Below, one piece after another: positions 46,772 to 54,882 of a DNA stretch of 64,000 bases (the first letter of the stretch is position 1; every line of letters begins with the position of its first letter). This stretch comes from Streptomyces mexicanus (GTDB taxonomy: Bacteria > Actinomycetota > Actinomycetes > Streptomycetales > Streptomycetaceae), in NCBI RefSeq assembly GCF_902506575.1, contig NZ_LR732544.1, positions 2,420,084 through 2,484,083 of the forward strand, given 5' to 3'. The position numbers and the translations under genes were made by a program. The notes beneath the pieces are model-generated. The model did not search any database. It saw only the letters and a program-made list of their open reading frames with translations, and was not told the DNA's origin.

Positions 46772-48552
46772 TGTCCGGCGACGAGACGCGGCCCGGCGCA
46801 GCGCCTGTGCCGGACGAGGCGGAGGAGAGCGTCCCCTTCGAGACGCCCGACATCTACGGCGCCTATCCCCGCCTGTCGGGCGACCAGATGGCCCGCCTGG
46901 CGCAGCACGGCCGGCGGCACGCGGTCGACGCCGGTGACGTGCTGATCCGGGAGGGGGAGCGGTGCGAGACGTTCTACGTCGTCCTCAGTGGTTCGGTCGC
47001 CATCGTCGAGGGCTACGGCACGCCCGATGAACACCTGCTACGCGTGCACGGCCCCGGCCGCTTCATCGGCGAACTCGGCCTCCTGAACGGACAGGTGGCC
47101 TTCTACACCGCCGTGGTCAGGGACCCCGGCGAGATTCTCGCCCTGTCCATGGACCAGCTGCGTGACCTGGTGACCCGGGACTCCATCCTTGGTGATGTGG
47201 TGCTGCGCGCCTGCCTGGGCCGCCGTGCTCTGCTCGTCGGGCAGGGCGCCGGTTTCCGCATCATCGGCTCGCGCTATTCGCCCGACACCCGGCGGCTGCG
47301 CGAGTTCGCCGCCCGCAACCGGCTGCCGCACCGCTGGATCGATCTGGAGACGGACGAGGAGGCCGAGGCGCTGCTGCGCCGCTTCGCGGTCGGTCCGGAG
47401 CAGACGCCGCTGGTGATCTGGCGGGACACGACCTTGCTGCGCAATCCGAGCAACGCCGAACTGGCCCGGTTCATCGGCCTGCCGCCCCTGCCGTCGGGCA
47501 ACGGCCACGGCGATCTCCTGATCGTCGGCTGCGGTCCGGCCGGTCTCGCCGCCGCGGTGAACGCCGCCTCGGAGGGCCTCGGCACGACCGTGGTCGAGGC
47601 GATGGCCACCGGTGGCCAGGCCGGGATGTCCTCCCGCATCGACAACTGCTTCGGCTTCCCCTCCGGCATCTCCGGCGCCGAACTCACCGAGCGCGCTGTG
47701 CTCCAGGCGGGCAAGTTCGGCGCCCGGATCAGCGTCCCGGCGGAGGCGGCCCGGCTCGAACCGCGGGGCGGCCACTACGCCGTAAGCTTCGCCGACGGCA
47801 GCGAGATCACCGCCCGCACCGTCGTCCTGGCAACCGGCGCCCGCTACCGCCGCCTCCATGTGCCCGGCATCGAACCGTTGGAGGGCGCGAGCGTCCACTA
47901 CTCGGCGACCCTCTACGAGGCCCAGCAGTGCCGTACCGACCCGGTGGCGGTGGTCGGCGGCGGCAACTCCGCAGGCCAGGCCGTGCTCTTCCTGGCCGGG
48001 TACGCACCGCGGGTGTATCTGCTCGTCCGTGGGCCGAGCCTCGAGGCGCACATGTCCCGGTACCTGATCGATCAGATCGAGCGCCACCCGCGGGTGCGCG
48101 TGCTGCTGCACACCGAGATGACCGAGGCACTCGGCGACAAGGCGCTGGAGGCGATCACCGTGGTCGACCACCATACGGGCGAGCACCGCCACCTCGCGGT
48201 GCGGGCCCTGTTCGTCTTCACCGGCGCAGACCCTCACACCGAGTGGCTGTCCGGCGCGCTCGCCCTCGACGCGCGCGGCTACGTGCTCACCGGCGCGGAG
48301 GCGCAGGCGTGCTCCGTTCCCGAACTGTGGCAGAGCCAGGGCCGCGACTGCCTGACGTTGGAGACCAGCCTGCCTGGCGTCTTCGCCGCCGGCGACGTCC
48401 GCAGCGGCTCGGTGAAGCGTGTGGCCTCCGCGGTCGGAGAAGGCGCGATGAGTATCCACTTCGTGCACCGCTACCTGGGCCACGCGGCCGCGCCGGGCGG
48501 CACCGACAGCTCCCCGTACACCCGTCCGAAGGAGTCCGCTTGGCTTGGATGA
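46771..48552 (+). CDS. Cyclic-nucleotide-binding domain fused to thioredoxin-like and TrxR-like flavoprotein domains
   Basis: 593 residues from ATG 46771 (GTG 46768 is an alternative). Residues about 25-150 are a cNMP/CRP-type sensor (AGDVLIREGERCETFYVVLS, GPGRFIGELGLLNGQ). About 155-235 resemble a small thioredoxin/glutaredoxin-like domain (RWIDLETDEEAEALLRRFAV). From about 245, LLIVGCGPAGLAAAVNAASE binds FAD and PVAVVGGGNSAGQAVLFLAG binds NAD(P)H. The CATC redox pair of thioredoxin reductase is replaced by HYSATLYEAQQC, so classic disulfide relay is not possible by that site. It is a redox enzyme gated by a sensor domain; the partner may be the thioredoxin two genes upstream, by inference. 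Confidence 0.85.
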   Translation: MSGDETRPGAAPVPDEAEESVPFETPDIYGAYPRLSGDQMARLAQHGRRHAVDAGDVLIREGERCETFYVVLSGSVAIVEGYGTPDEHLLRVHGPGRFIGELGLLNGQVAFYTAVVRDPGEILALSMDQLRDLVTRDSILGDVVLRACLGRRALLVGQGAGFRIIGSRYSPDTRRLREFAARNRLPHRWIDLETDEEAEALLRRFAVGPEQTPLVIWRDTTLLRNPSNAELARFIGLPPLPSGNGHGDLLIVGCGPAGLAAAVNAASEGLGTTVVEAMATGGQAGMSSRIDNCFGFPSGISGAELTERAVLQAGKFGARISVPAEAARLEPRGGHYAVSFADGSEITARTVVLATGARYRRLHVPGIEPLEGASVHYSATLYEAQQCRTDPVAVVGGGNSAGQAVLFLAGYAPRVYLLVRGPSLEAHMSRYLIDQIERHPRVRVLLHTEMTEALGDKALEAITVVDHHTGEHRHLAVRALFVFTGADPHTEWLSGALALDARGYVLTGAEAQACSVPELWQSQGRDCLTLETSLPGVFAAGDVRSGSVKRVASAVGEGAMSIHFVHRYLGHAAAPGGTDSSPYTRPKESAWLG

Positions 48553-48593
48553 CACCCAGCGGGCGAGGAGATCACGAGAAGGAGAAGGAGGCG

Positions 48594-49091
48594 ATGGTAA
48601 TGACCACGCCCGTCCGGCGCCCCCGGGGTGGCGCAATGCAGGACAGGCCCCTTGGCTGGGCACGCAATCCGCTGACGGAGTTCGACCAACTGCTCAGTGA
48701 GATGAGCGGACTGATCGAATCCACGATGGGAGGCGTGACGCCCGCAGTCGCGTGGACACCCCTGGCGGATGTCACGGAGTCCGACGACGCCTTCCACGTC
48801 GAGATCGAACTCCCCGGCGTCAAGAGCAAGGACATCAACGTCGAAGCCAACGGCCAGGAGCTGGTGGTCACCGGAGAAATCAAGGAGAAGGAACGCAAAG
48901 GCGTCCTGCGCCGGAGCACCCGCCGCACCGGAGCCTTCGAGTACCGGCTGCGGCTGCCCGGAGAGGTCGACACCGAAAAGATCAATGCGCAGATGTCGGA
49001 CGGGGTGCTCGCCATCACCGTCCCCAAGGCCGAGGTCGCAAAGCCCCGGCACATCGAGATCAGCGAGACGAGCACCGAGAGCAGCGGCTGA
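48594..49091 (+). CDS. Small heat-shock protein Hsp20
   Basis: 165 residues from ATG 48594 (ATG 48600 possible), after GAGAAGGAGG. A 50-residue N-terminus (NPLTEFDQLLSEMSGLIEST) is followed by the alpha-crystallin domain (ADVTESDDAFHVEIELPGVK, VEANGQELVVTGEIKEKERK, GAFEYRLRLPGEVDTEKINA, DGVLAITVPKAEV). It holds unfolded proteins for DnaK/ClpB. It ends the chaperone operon, 42 bases after the flavoprotein. A frameshifted near-copy lies at 23876. Confidence 0.93.
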   Translation: MVMTTPVRRPRGGAMQDRPLGWARNPLTEFDQLLSEMSGLIESTMGGVTPAVAWTPLADVTESDDAFHVEIELPGVKSKDINVEANGQELVVTGEIKEKERKGVLRRSTRRTGAFEYRLRLPGEVDTEKINAQMSDGVLAITVPKAEVAKPRHIEISETSTESSG

Positions 49092-49194
49092 GACGCGAAC
49101 GCCGCGGTTCCAGGCACCCACCTGGCACCGCGGCCGGGCCGACGAGGCTCGACCCCCGGGGCGGATCATGAACGACGTCCCGTATCGCAACCCC

Positions 49195-49476
49195 TCACGG
49201 CGGGGGAGCCGCGGCACGCGGCTCCCCACCGGCTTCCTTTCGGCGCCGCAGACGCCAGGCGCGCAGGAACCGAAGGGGGAGCAGACCCAGCGGTGCCCGC
49301 CGGCCCATGTCCGCCTGGTCCTCGCGGTCGAATGCCCGCGCGTAACGCTCGGCATCCTGGGCCGTCGGGTATCGCTTGCTTCCCTCTGCTCCGCACCTAC
49401 GGGCACAGTGCCAGAGCATCGTGTCGCCCTCATGGAGAAAGCGAAAACGGTGTCCCAGAAGGTGGCAACGCAGCAC
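49195..49476 (-). CDS. Small conserved protein divergent from the MFS gene, copy 2
   Basis: About 93 residues from GTG at 49476, preceded by AGGGTGG; a longer frame to 49542 exists. Core VLRCHLLGHRFRFLHEGDTM, LWHCARRCGAEGSKRYPTAQ, DAERYARAFDREDQADMGRR, then a hydrophobic/basic tail. It matches copy 1 at 27509-27793 and has the same divergent position relative to an MFS gene. Function unknown. Confidence 0.7.
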   Translation of the reverse strand: MLRCHLLGHRFRFLHEGDTMLWHCARRCGAEGSKRYPTAQDAERYARAFDREDQADMGRRAPLGLLPLRFLRAWRLRRRKEAGGEPRAAAPPP

Positions 49477-49565
49477 AGAAGACCACCCTATTCGGACCGA
49501 CCCATTCCGGCCTGTTCTGTTCCTCTGCAGGCAACAGCCCATGGCTCTGAACGAGAAGGCATGGC

Positions 49566-51497
49566 ATGACCAGGACCGCCGAGTTCGGTGTCATCACGAC
49601 CAAGGTCCCCGCTCGGCTTGACCGGCTGCCGTGGTCCCGATTTCATCGGCGGATCATCATCGGTCTGGGAGCCGTCTGGATTCTGGACGGGCTCGAAGTG
49701 ACGATCGTCGGGGCGGTTGCCGCCCGCATGACCGAGCCGGGCAGTGGCATCAACGTGACCAGCGCCGACATAGGCACTGCCGCAGCCGTCTATGTGGCGG
49801 GTGCATGTGCGGGCGCTCTCCTGTTCGGGAGGCTCACCGACCGCTACGGGCGCAAGAAGCTGTTCATGATCACGCTCGGCATCTACATACTCGCCACCGT
49901 CGCGACCGCGTTCGCCCACGACGCCTGGTACCTCTACCTCGCCCGCTTCATCACCGGTATGGGCATCGGCGGAGAGTATGCCGCGATCAACTCGGCCATC
50001 GACGAGCTGATTCCGGCCCGCAACCGCGGGCAGGTGGATCTGGCCATCAACGGCAGCTACTGGGTCGGTGCGGCGCTCGGCAGCCTGGTCGCCGTGCTGC
50101 TTCTCAACGAGAGTCTGCTGGCAGCCGGCCTTGGCTGGCGGCTGGCCTTCGGCCTCGGCGGCGTTCTGGGCCTGGGCATCATGCTGGTACGCCGCCATGT
50201 GCCGGAGAGTCCGCGCTGGCTGTTCATCCACGGGCATGAAGACGAGGCCGAACGCATCGTCGACCGGATCGAGGCCGAGGTGCACGAGGAGACCGGCCGT
50301 GAGCTGCCGGAACCGGGCGAGGCGGTCACCGTACGGCAGCGCGACGTCATCCCGTTCACGGAGATCGCCGGCGTGGCTCTGCGGCGGTATCCACGTCGCG
50401 CCGTTCTCGGTCTGGCGCTCTTCGTCGGACAGGCGTTCCTGTACAACGCGATCGTCTTCGACCTGGGCACGATCCTGAACGGCTTCTTCGACATCGGCTC
50501 CGGCTCGATCCCCTACTTCCTTGTCCTCTTCGCGATCGCCAACTTCCTCGGCCCACTCCTTCTCGGCAGACTGTTCGACACCCTTGGCAGAAAACCGATG
50601 ATCGCGGGCACCTACTTCGGCTCGGCGGTCGTGGCAGCCGTCCTCGCCGCCCTGCTGATCAACGGCTCCCTGACGACTTGGTCGTTCTTCCTGCTGGTCT
50701 CGTTGACCTTCTTCGTGGCGTCCGCGGGAGCGAGCTCGGCCTACCTGACGGTGAGCGAGGTCTTCCCCATGGAGACCCGAGCGCTGTCCATCTCGCTGTT
50801 CTTCGCGATCGGCACGGCCGTGGGCGCAATCACCGGCCCGCTGCTGTTCGGCCACTTGATTCACACTGGCGATGCCAACCTGGTGGGCATCGGCTTCCTC
50901 GTCGGAGCGGCAGCCATGGCGCTGGGCGGGGTGGCCGAGGTCTTCTTCGGTGTGCGGGCCGAACAACAGTCCCTGGAGAACATCGCCCGCCCACTCACCG
51001 CTGAGGAAGCCGAGGCAGACTGGCGCAACGAGCCCGCACCGCAGGACGCACGAGACCGCCTCCGGCCCGAGCACGTCCGGCAGGCCGCGCACGAGCGGGA
51101 ACAGCGGATCACCGACCGCACCGCCCGCCGCCGGGAGCGGGAGCGCACCCGAGCCCGCCGCTACCGCCCGGGCACCGGACCGGGCAGCAGGATGTACTCG
51201 CCAGGGATGGCCGGCACCGCGGGCACGGCAAGCCGTACGTCCGCCATGGCCGAACAACGCCTCGACGACGAGATCGAACAGATCACCCACGCGCTCGAAG
51301 AAACCGGCCCGACGAGCCGCGACCAACTCGAACAGGCCGTGGGCGGTCGTTCCTGGGGCACCGGACGCTTCCGCCGTGCCCTGCGTGAGTCCGAGCGGGA
51401 GTTCAGGGCCAGGAGTCTTGCCAACGGCAGCTACGCGCCGACGGACGGATGCGGCCGGTCCGACAGCACACCGGACGACCCCCATGACCAGCGGTGA
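49566..51497 (+). CDS. MFS transporter with cytosolic winged-helix-like tail, copy 2
   Basis: 643 residues from ATG 49566. The membrane region and signatures are those of copy 1 (GRLTDRYGRKKLFMITLGIY, ARFITGMGIGGEYAAINSAI, VPESPRWLFIHGHEDEAERI). The tail again ends in RLDDEIEQITHALEETGPTS, RDQLEQAVGGRSWGTGRFRR and SYAPTDG. By eye most membrane residues are identical to copy 1, with differences concentrated in the tail. Substrate unknown. It is followed directly by a DUF2267 gene. Confidence 0.87.
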   Translation: MTRTAEFGVITTKVPARLDRLPWSRFHRRIIIGLGAVWILDGLEVTIVGAVAARMTEPGSGINVTSADIGTAAAVYVAGACAGALLFGRLTDRYGRKKLFMITLGIYILATVATAFAHDAWYLYLARFITGMGIGGEYAAINSAIDELIPARNRGQVDLAINGSYWVGAALGSLVAVLLLNESLLAAGLGWRLAFGLGGVLGLGIMLVRRHVPESPRWLFIHGHEDEAERIVDRIEAEVHEETGRELPEPGEAVTVRQRDVIPFTEIAGVALRRYPRRAVLGLALFVGQAFLYNAIVFDLGTILNGFFDIGSGSIPYFLVLFAIANFLGPLLLGRLFDTLGRKPMIAGTYFGSAVVAAVLAALLINGSLTTWSFFLLVSLTFFVASAGASSAYLTVSEVFPMETRALSISLFFAIGTAVGAITGPLLFGHLIHTGDANLVGIGFLVGAAAMALGGVAEVFFGVRAEQQSLENIARPLTAEEAEADWRNEPAPQDARDRLRPEHVRQAAHEREQRITDRTARRRERERTRARRYRPGTGPGSRMYSPGMAGTAGTASRTSAMAEQRLDDEIEQITHALEETGPTSRDQLEQAVGGRSWGTGRFRRALRESEREFRARSLANGSYAPTDGCGRSDSTPDDPHDQR

Positions 51498-51517
51498 CCG
51501 GGGCAGAAGGAGCAGCG

Positions 51518-51910
51518 ATGAAATACGACGGATTCCTCGCCCAAGTACGCGAGCGAGGCGGATACAAGGACCAGGACGAAGCCGCGGACGTCACCAAGGC
51601 CGTACTGGAAGTGCTGGCCCAACGGATCAGTCCGGGAGAGGTCAAGGACCTCGCATCCCAGCTGCCCGGCCCGCTGGGACAGGTTCTGGACCATGCCACG
51701 CCGCAGCAGGCGCAGAGCTTCGGGATCGAAGAGTTCTACCGCCGGGTCGCCGAGCGCACCCATGCCCGGCCGCGTACGGCGCAGTGGGACGCCAGCGCGG
51801 TCCTGACCACGGTTGCCGACGCTGTCACCGGCGGAGAACTGAATCAGATCATCAGCCAACTCCCGTCCAGTTACGCGATCCTGTTCGGCAAGGCCGACCT
51901 TGCGGACTGA
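51518..51910 (+). CDS. DUF2267 protein
   Basis: 130 residues from ATG 51518, after AGAAGGAG; the frame opens at 51494 but that start overlaps the MFS stop and lacks a site. Sequence MKYDGFLAQVRERGGYKDQD, VTKAVLEVLAQRISPGEVKD, LASQLPGPLGQVLDHATPQQ, EEFYRRVAERTHARPRTAQW and GELNQIISQLPSSYAILFGK: two DUF2267 units. It is the parent type of the fragment at 33974-34198. Confidence 0.87.
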   Translation: MKYDGFLAQVRERGGYKDQDEAADVTKAVLEVLAQRISPGEVKDLASQLPGPLGQVLDHATPQQAQSFGIEEFYRRVAERTHARPRTAQWDASAVLTTVADAVTGGELNQIISQLPSSYAILFGKADLAD

Positions 51911-52055
51911 GCCCGTGAGGCGCCCAGAACGAACGGCCAACGAAAAATGCGTCCCAGCACTACGTCGCGGGCGGTTGCCGAGTGTCGGCATCCACTGACG
52001 TCAGCGTCTGGACCTCGGAGTACCGGCGCCCAGTTGCGCCCTGCGGCTCTTGCCG

Positions 52056-53285
52056 TTACGGATCAGGAGGCTGCCACTCGAACATCAAGATCGTGGCGTC
52101 ATCGCTGAGTTTGTTGTGCCGATGCTCGAGGATGGCGTGGATGAGCAGGCGCAGCGCTTCCGGGGCGCTCTGCCCCGCTGCGGTCGACCGGATGATGTAG
52201 TCGGTGAAGCGCTCCAGGCCGAACTCTTCGCCTGCCTCGTCACGTGACTCTACGACGCCGTCTGAGTAGAGCAGTATTCGGTCACCGGGTTCGAGGCTGA
52301 CCTCGTGCACCTGACGGGCGGTCCCGCCGAGACTGGCGGGTAGACCCAGAGGAGGCTCAGGTGGCCGCTCCAAGGCATTGCGGAGCAGGCGGTGGCGACG
52401 GATGAGCAACGGGGGCGGGTGGCCGCAGTTGCACCAGCGCAGCACACCGGTGGGCATGTGCAACTGGGTGAAGACACCCGTGCAGAACTGTTCCGGAAGC
52501 CACTTCGCCAGTGCCTCGTCCATGGTGCCCACGAGTTCGTCCAGGTCTGCCCCGCTGCGCCGGGCGTTACGGCAACCTGCCATGGCGACAGAGGTGGCAA
52601 GTCCGGACGCCAGATCGTGCCCCATGCCGTCAAGGACCGTGGCGTGCAGAACGTCCTCGGTGAACGCATGGTCGAAAGCATCGCCGCCCAGTTCGTACGC
52701 AGGCTCCAGAACCGCCGTCGAAACGACCCGCCCGGTGCCGATCGACCGGGGAGGGAGAAAAGCCCTCACCATCTCCGTGGGCAGGTGCATCGGCCTGGTA
52801 CGCATGCGCTGCGCGATGGTGTCGCTGTAGGTGCGCTTGGATGTGATGATCAGTGCGAGGAGCAGCGCCGTCGTTCGACAGCGCCGCAGCTTGAGCCCGT
52901 CCAGGGTGCTCATGTTCAGCTCCACGACGCCCAGCCGCTCCGCTCCGTCGGCCAGGGGCAGCCATACGTTCAGCCCGCCGGAGGGGACTTCTTCCACTCG
53001 GAGAGAGTCGGTGCGGTAGGCCCATCCGGCCAGCGAAGTGTCCAGCTCCAGTTCCGGCTCGCTTTCGACAAGCGGCACCAGCAGTCTTTGCTGGATGTCG
53101 ACCAGATAGATAACGGCCCTGCCTATACCCATGGCCTCGGCATACCGGTTCAGGACCACGGGCAGTTCCGCAGGTGATGCCAGCTGGGCTGCTCTGACCA
53201 GTTCCTCCAGCAGCCGCTCACCGGACCCGACGGACATGTTCCTGTCCATGCCTTCGATGATCCCCGCGAGATCGAGCCGCCACAA
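52056..53285 (-). CDS. GAF/PP2C (SpoIIE-type) phosphatase
   Basis: 409 residues from TTG at 53285, 6 bases after GGAGAG; ATG codons at 53249 and 53237 are alternatives. Residues about 25-160 look like a GAF-type sensor (ELVRAAQLASPAELPVVLNR, GGLNVWLPLADGAERLGVVE). The C-terminal domain has ELGGDAFDHAFTEDVLHATV, LDGMGHDLASGLATSVAMAG, NCGHPPPLLIRRHRLLRNAL, LLYSDGVVESRDEAGEEFGL and LSDDATILMFEW, with metal-binding Asp in GGDA, DGMGH, SDG and DDA. Such enzymes dephosphorylate anti-sigma antagonists in partner switching. No anti-sigma or antagonist gene is adjacent. Confidence 0.88.
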   Translation of the reverse strand: MWRLDLAGIIEGMDRNMSVGSGERLLEELVRAAQLASPAELPVVLNRYAEAMGIGRAVIYLVDIQQRLLVPLVESEPELELDTSLAGWAYRTDSLRVEEVPSGGLNVWLPLADGAERLGVVELNMSTLDGLKLRRCRTTALLLALIITSKRTYSDTIAQRMRTRPMHLPTEMVRAFLPPRSIGTGRVVSTAVLEPAYELGGDAFDHAFTEDVLHATVLDGMGHDLASGLATSVAMAGCRNARRSGADLDELVGTMDEALAKWLPEQFCTGVFTQLHMPTGVLRWCNCGHPPPLLIRRHRLLRNALERPPEPPLGLPASLGGTARQVHEVSLEPGDRILLYSDGVVESRDEAGEEFGLERFTDYIIRSTAAGQSAPEALRLLIHAILEHRHNKLSDDATILMFEWQPPDP

Positions 53286-53608
53286 TCTGAGCTCTCCGAC
53301 ATCCGAGATGTGAGCCGATCAGCCTGGGTGTTGGAGCTTGCCCTTGCGGATCGGCCGGGCTTCGGGATCGGCTGACGTCACGAGCCGGTCGGGGGATCGT
53401 GCGGATGCCCGCAAGCCGCACAGCGATCTACTCCAGCAGTGGGTGCCCGCCGCGGTCTCGGCCAGCTGACCGCCCATACCCGCTTTGGGCACCACCTTGG
53501 ACGTGGACGAGGGCCTGCGGCGAGCCAGCAGGTCGTTGCGGCAGCCGAGGAAGCAGAACGCGCTGACGCTGTTTGGGCGTGGCCTGCACCGTCTGGTCCG
53601 GTCGCGAC
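53286..53608. other. Intergenic stretch with transposase remnant
   Basis: On the minus strand about 53335-53400 reads DRLVTSADPEARPIRKGKLQ, resembling the DPDARPIxKGxLGKPVEFGY part of ISNCY-type transposases. Nothing else recognised. Confidence 0.4.
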
Positions 53609-54058
53609 TCACAGCAGGAGGTCGAAGACGGCGCGGGCCTCGTCCCAGTGCTGAGTCTGGGGGTTTTTCAGGTCGGGGTGGAGGATCTTGAAGCTCTGGG
53701 CCAGGGCCAGGCTGAGTCCGCCGATGATGTCCGGATAGGCCGCCTCGGTCTCCTCGTCGGGCGTGCGGTCCAGAGCGGGGTGGGTGGCGAGCTGTTCCAG
53801 GATCGGTTTGAGTTCTACTTCCTGGTTGATCTTCTGGAAGTGGTGAATGCTCTCCTGCAGGCCTTTCGTGATCGGTAGGTCACAGGTCCGGATGATGTCG
53901 CGCCCGTTGGCCTGGGCAGTGGCCTGGGCGACGGTCAGCAGATCGTAGAGCTTGGCGTCGACGAAGTCGCTGTAGCGCTTGAGATCGTTCTTGTCGACGT
54001 CCAGCCCCGCGGCCGCGCGGAAGAACCTTTCGAACCTGGCGATGGACATCACGGTCAT
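53609..54058 (-). CDS. DUF1931 histone-fold protein
   Basis: 149 residues; ATG at 54058 follows GGAGG, so the longer frame to 54274 is rejected. Sequence MTVMSIARFERFFRAAAGLD, VDKNDLKRYSDFVDAKLYDL, LTVAQATAQANGRDIIRTCD, LPITKGLQESIHHFQKINQE and HPALDRTPDEETEAAYPDII is DUF1931, a single chain with two histone folds known from Aquifex and Thermus structures. It may be DNA- or protein-binding; the role is not established. Confidence 0.85.
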   Translation of the reverse strand: MTVMSIARFERFFRAAAGLDVDKNDLKRYSDFVDAKLYDLLTVAQATAQANGRDIIRTCDLPITKGLQESIHHFQKINQEVELKPILEQLATHPALDRTPDEETEAAYPDIIGGLSLALAQSFKILHPDLKNPQTQHWDEARAVFDLLL

Positions 54059-54279
54059 GACGGCAACCTCCGGCTGCGGGCGCCGGGTGGGCTCCCGGCT
54101 CCTGGGCTTCCCGTTCAGCCTGGCCGACGGGGCGCGCGAACGCATGCGCATGTCGGGCCCAATTAGCCTCCCTGTATTGGCCTGCCAGGCCCAGGCGTCC
54201 GACTGCCCGGGTAGTCGGACGGGCGTGCGGATCGACAGCAGGGCGAAGAACACCGTGTCGCGGAGCTGCCCCACGGAAA

Positions 54280-54720
54280 GGGTGACCCCAGATGTCGCTG
54301 CTCATGAAGCCGAGCGCCGCGGTGGCGAACACGCCGGCGAGCGCTCGGGAGAGGCCGGTGAACAGCACAGCCAGGGCCGGTTGACGCGGACCATCCCGCC
54401 TAGCAGCCGCAAACGCCCGCGGACGTGCGGTGCCTCGCTGGTGTACTGGATCCTCCCGGGTGGCAGGGTGTTGCCGGACTCCGGGATCAGCGCTCCGATC
54501 ACGCCGAGGGCCGCGCCCCTCAGCCGGTGGGCGGCGCGCATCAGGCTGAGCATGGGCAGCGACAGCAGCACGATGTGCTCCGGCGGGCCGATCATGGCGA
54601 TGACGGGGCGAGTGTTGTCCTGGTAGGGCCGGTCCGTTCTTCAGTCGCTTCGTGTCCTCCGTTGGCCATCTCGGATCGGCCACGAGGACGACGTCGAGCC
54701 GCTGCAGCTGGTGGTGAACA
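54280..54720 (-). pseudogene. Third, broken copy of the recurrent membrane protein
   Basis: Pieces in different frames read VADPRWPTEDTKRLKNGPAL, HIVLLSLPMLSLMRAAHRLR, HVRGRLRLLGGMVRVNRPWL and GLSRALAGVFATAALGFMSS, in the order of the intact protein at 57701. The N-terminal soluble part and the membrane C-terminus are both incomplete. Confidence 0.65.
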
Positions 54721-54882
54721 GGTGGCGCTGGGGGGTGTGGTCACCGATCGCCCTGTACGCGAGGGTGCCGGTTTGTGGGTGTAGGTCGGCCCGGGATCGC
54801 GAGTCCGCCGAGCGCGGCGCCGCCAGGAGGCGGCGGCGCGGCCGACGCGACCCGGCAGGGCGTTCCGGCTAGGCTCACACCC

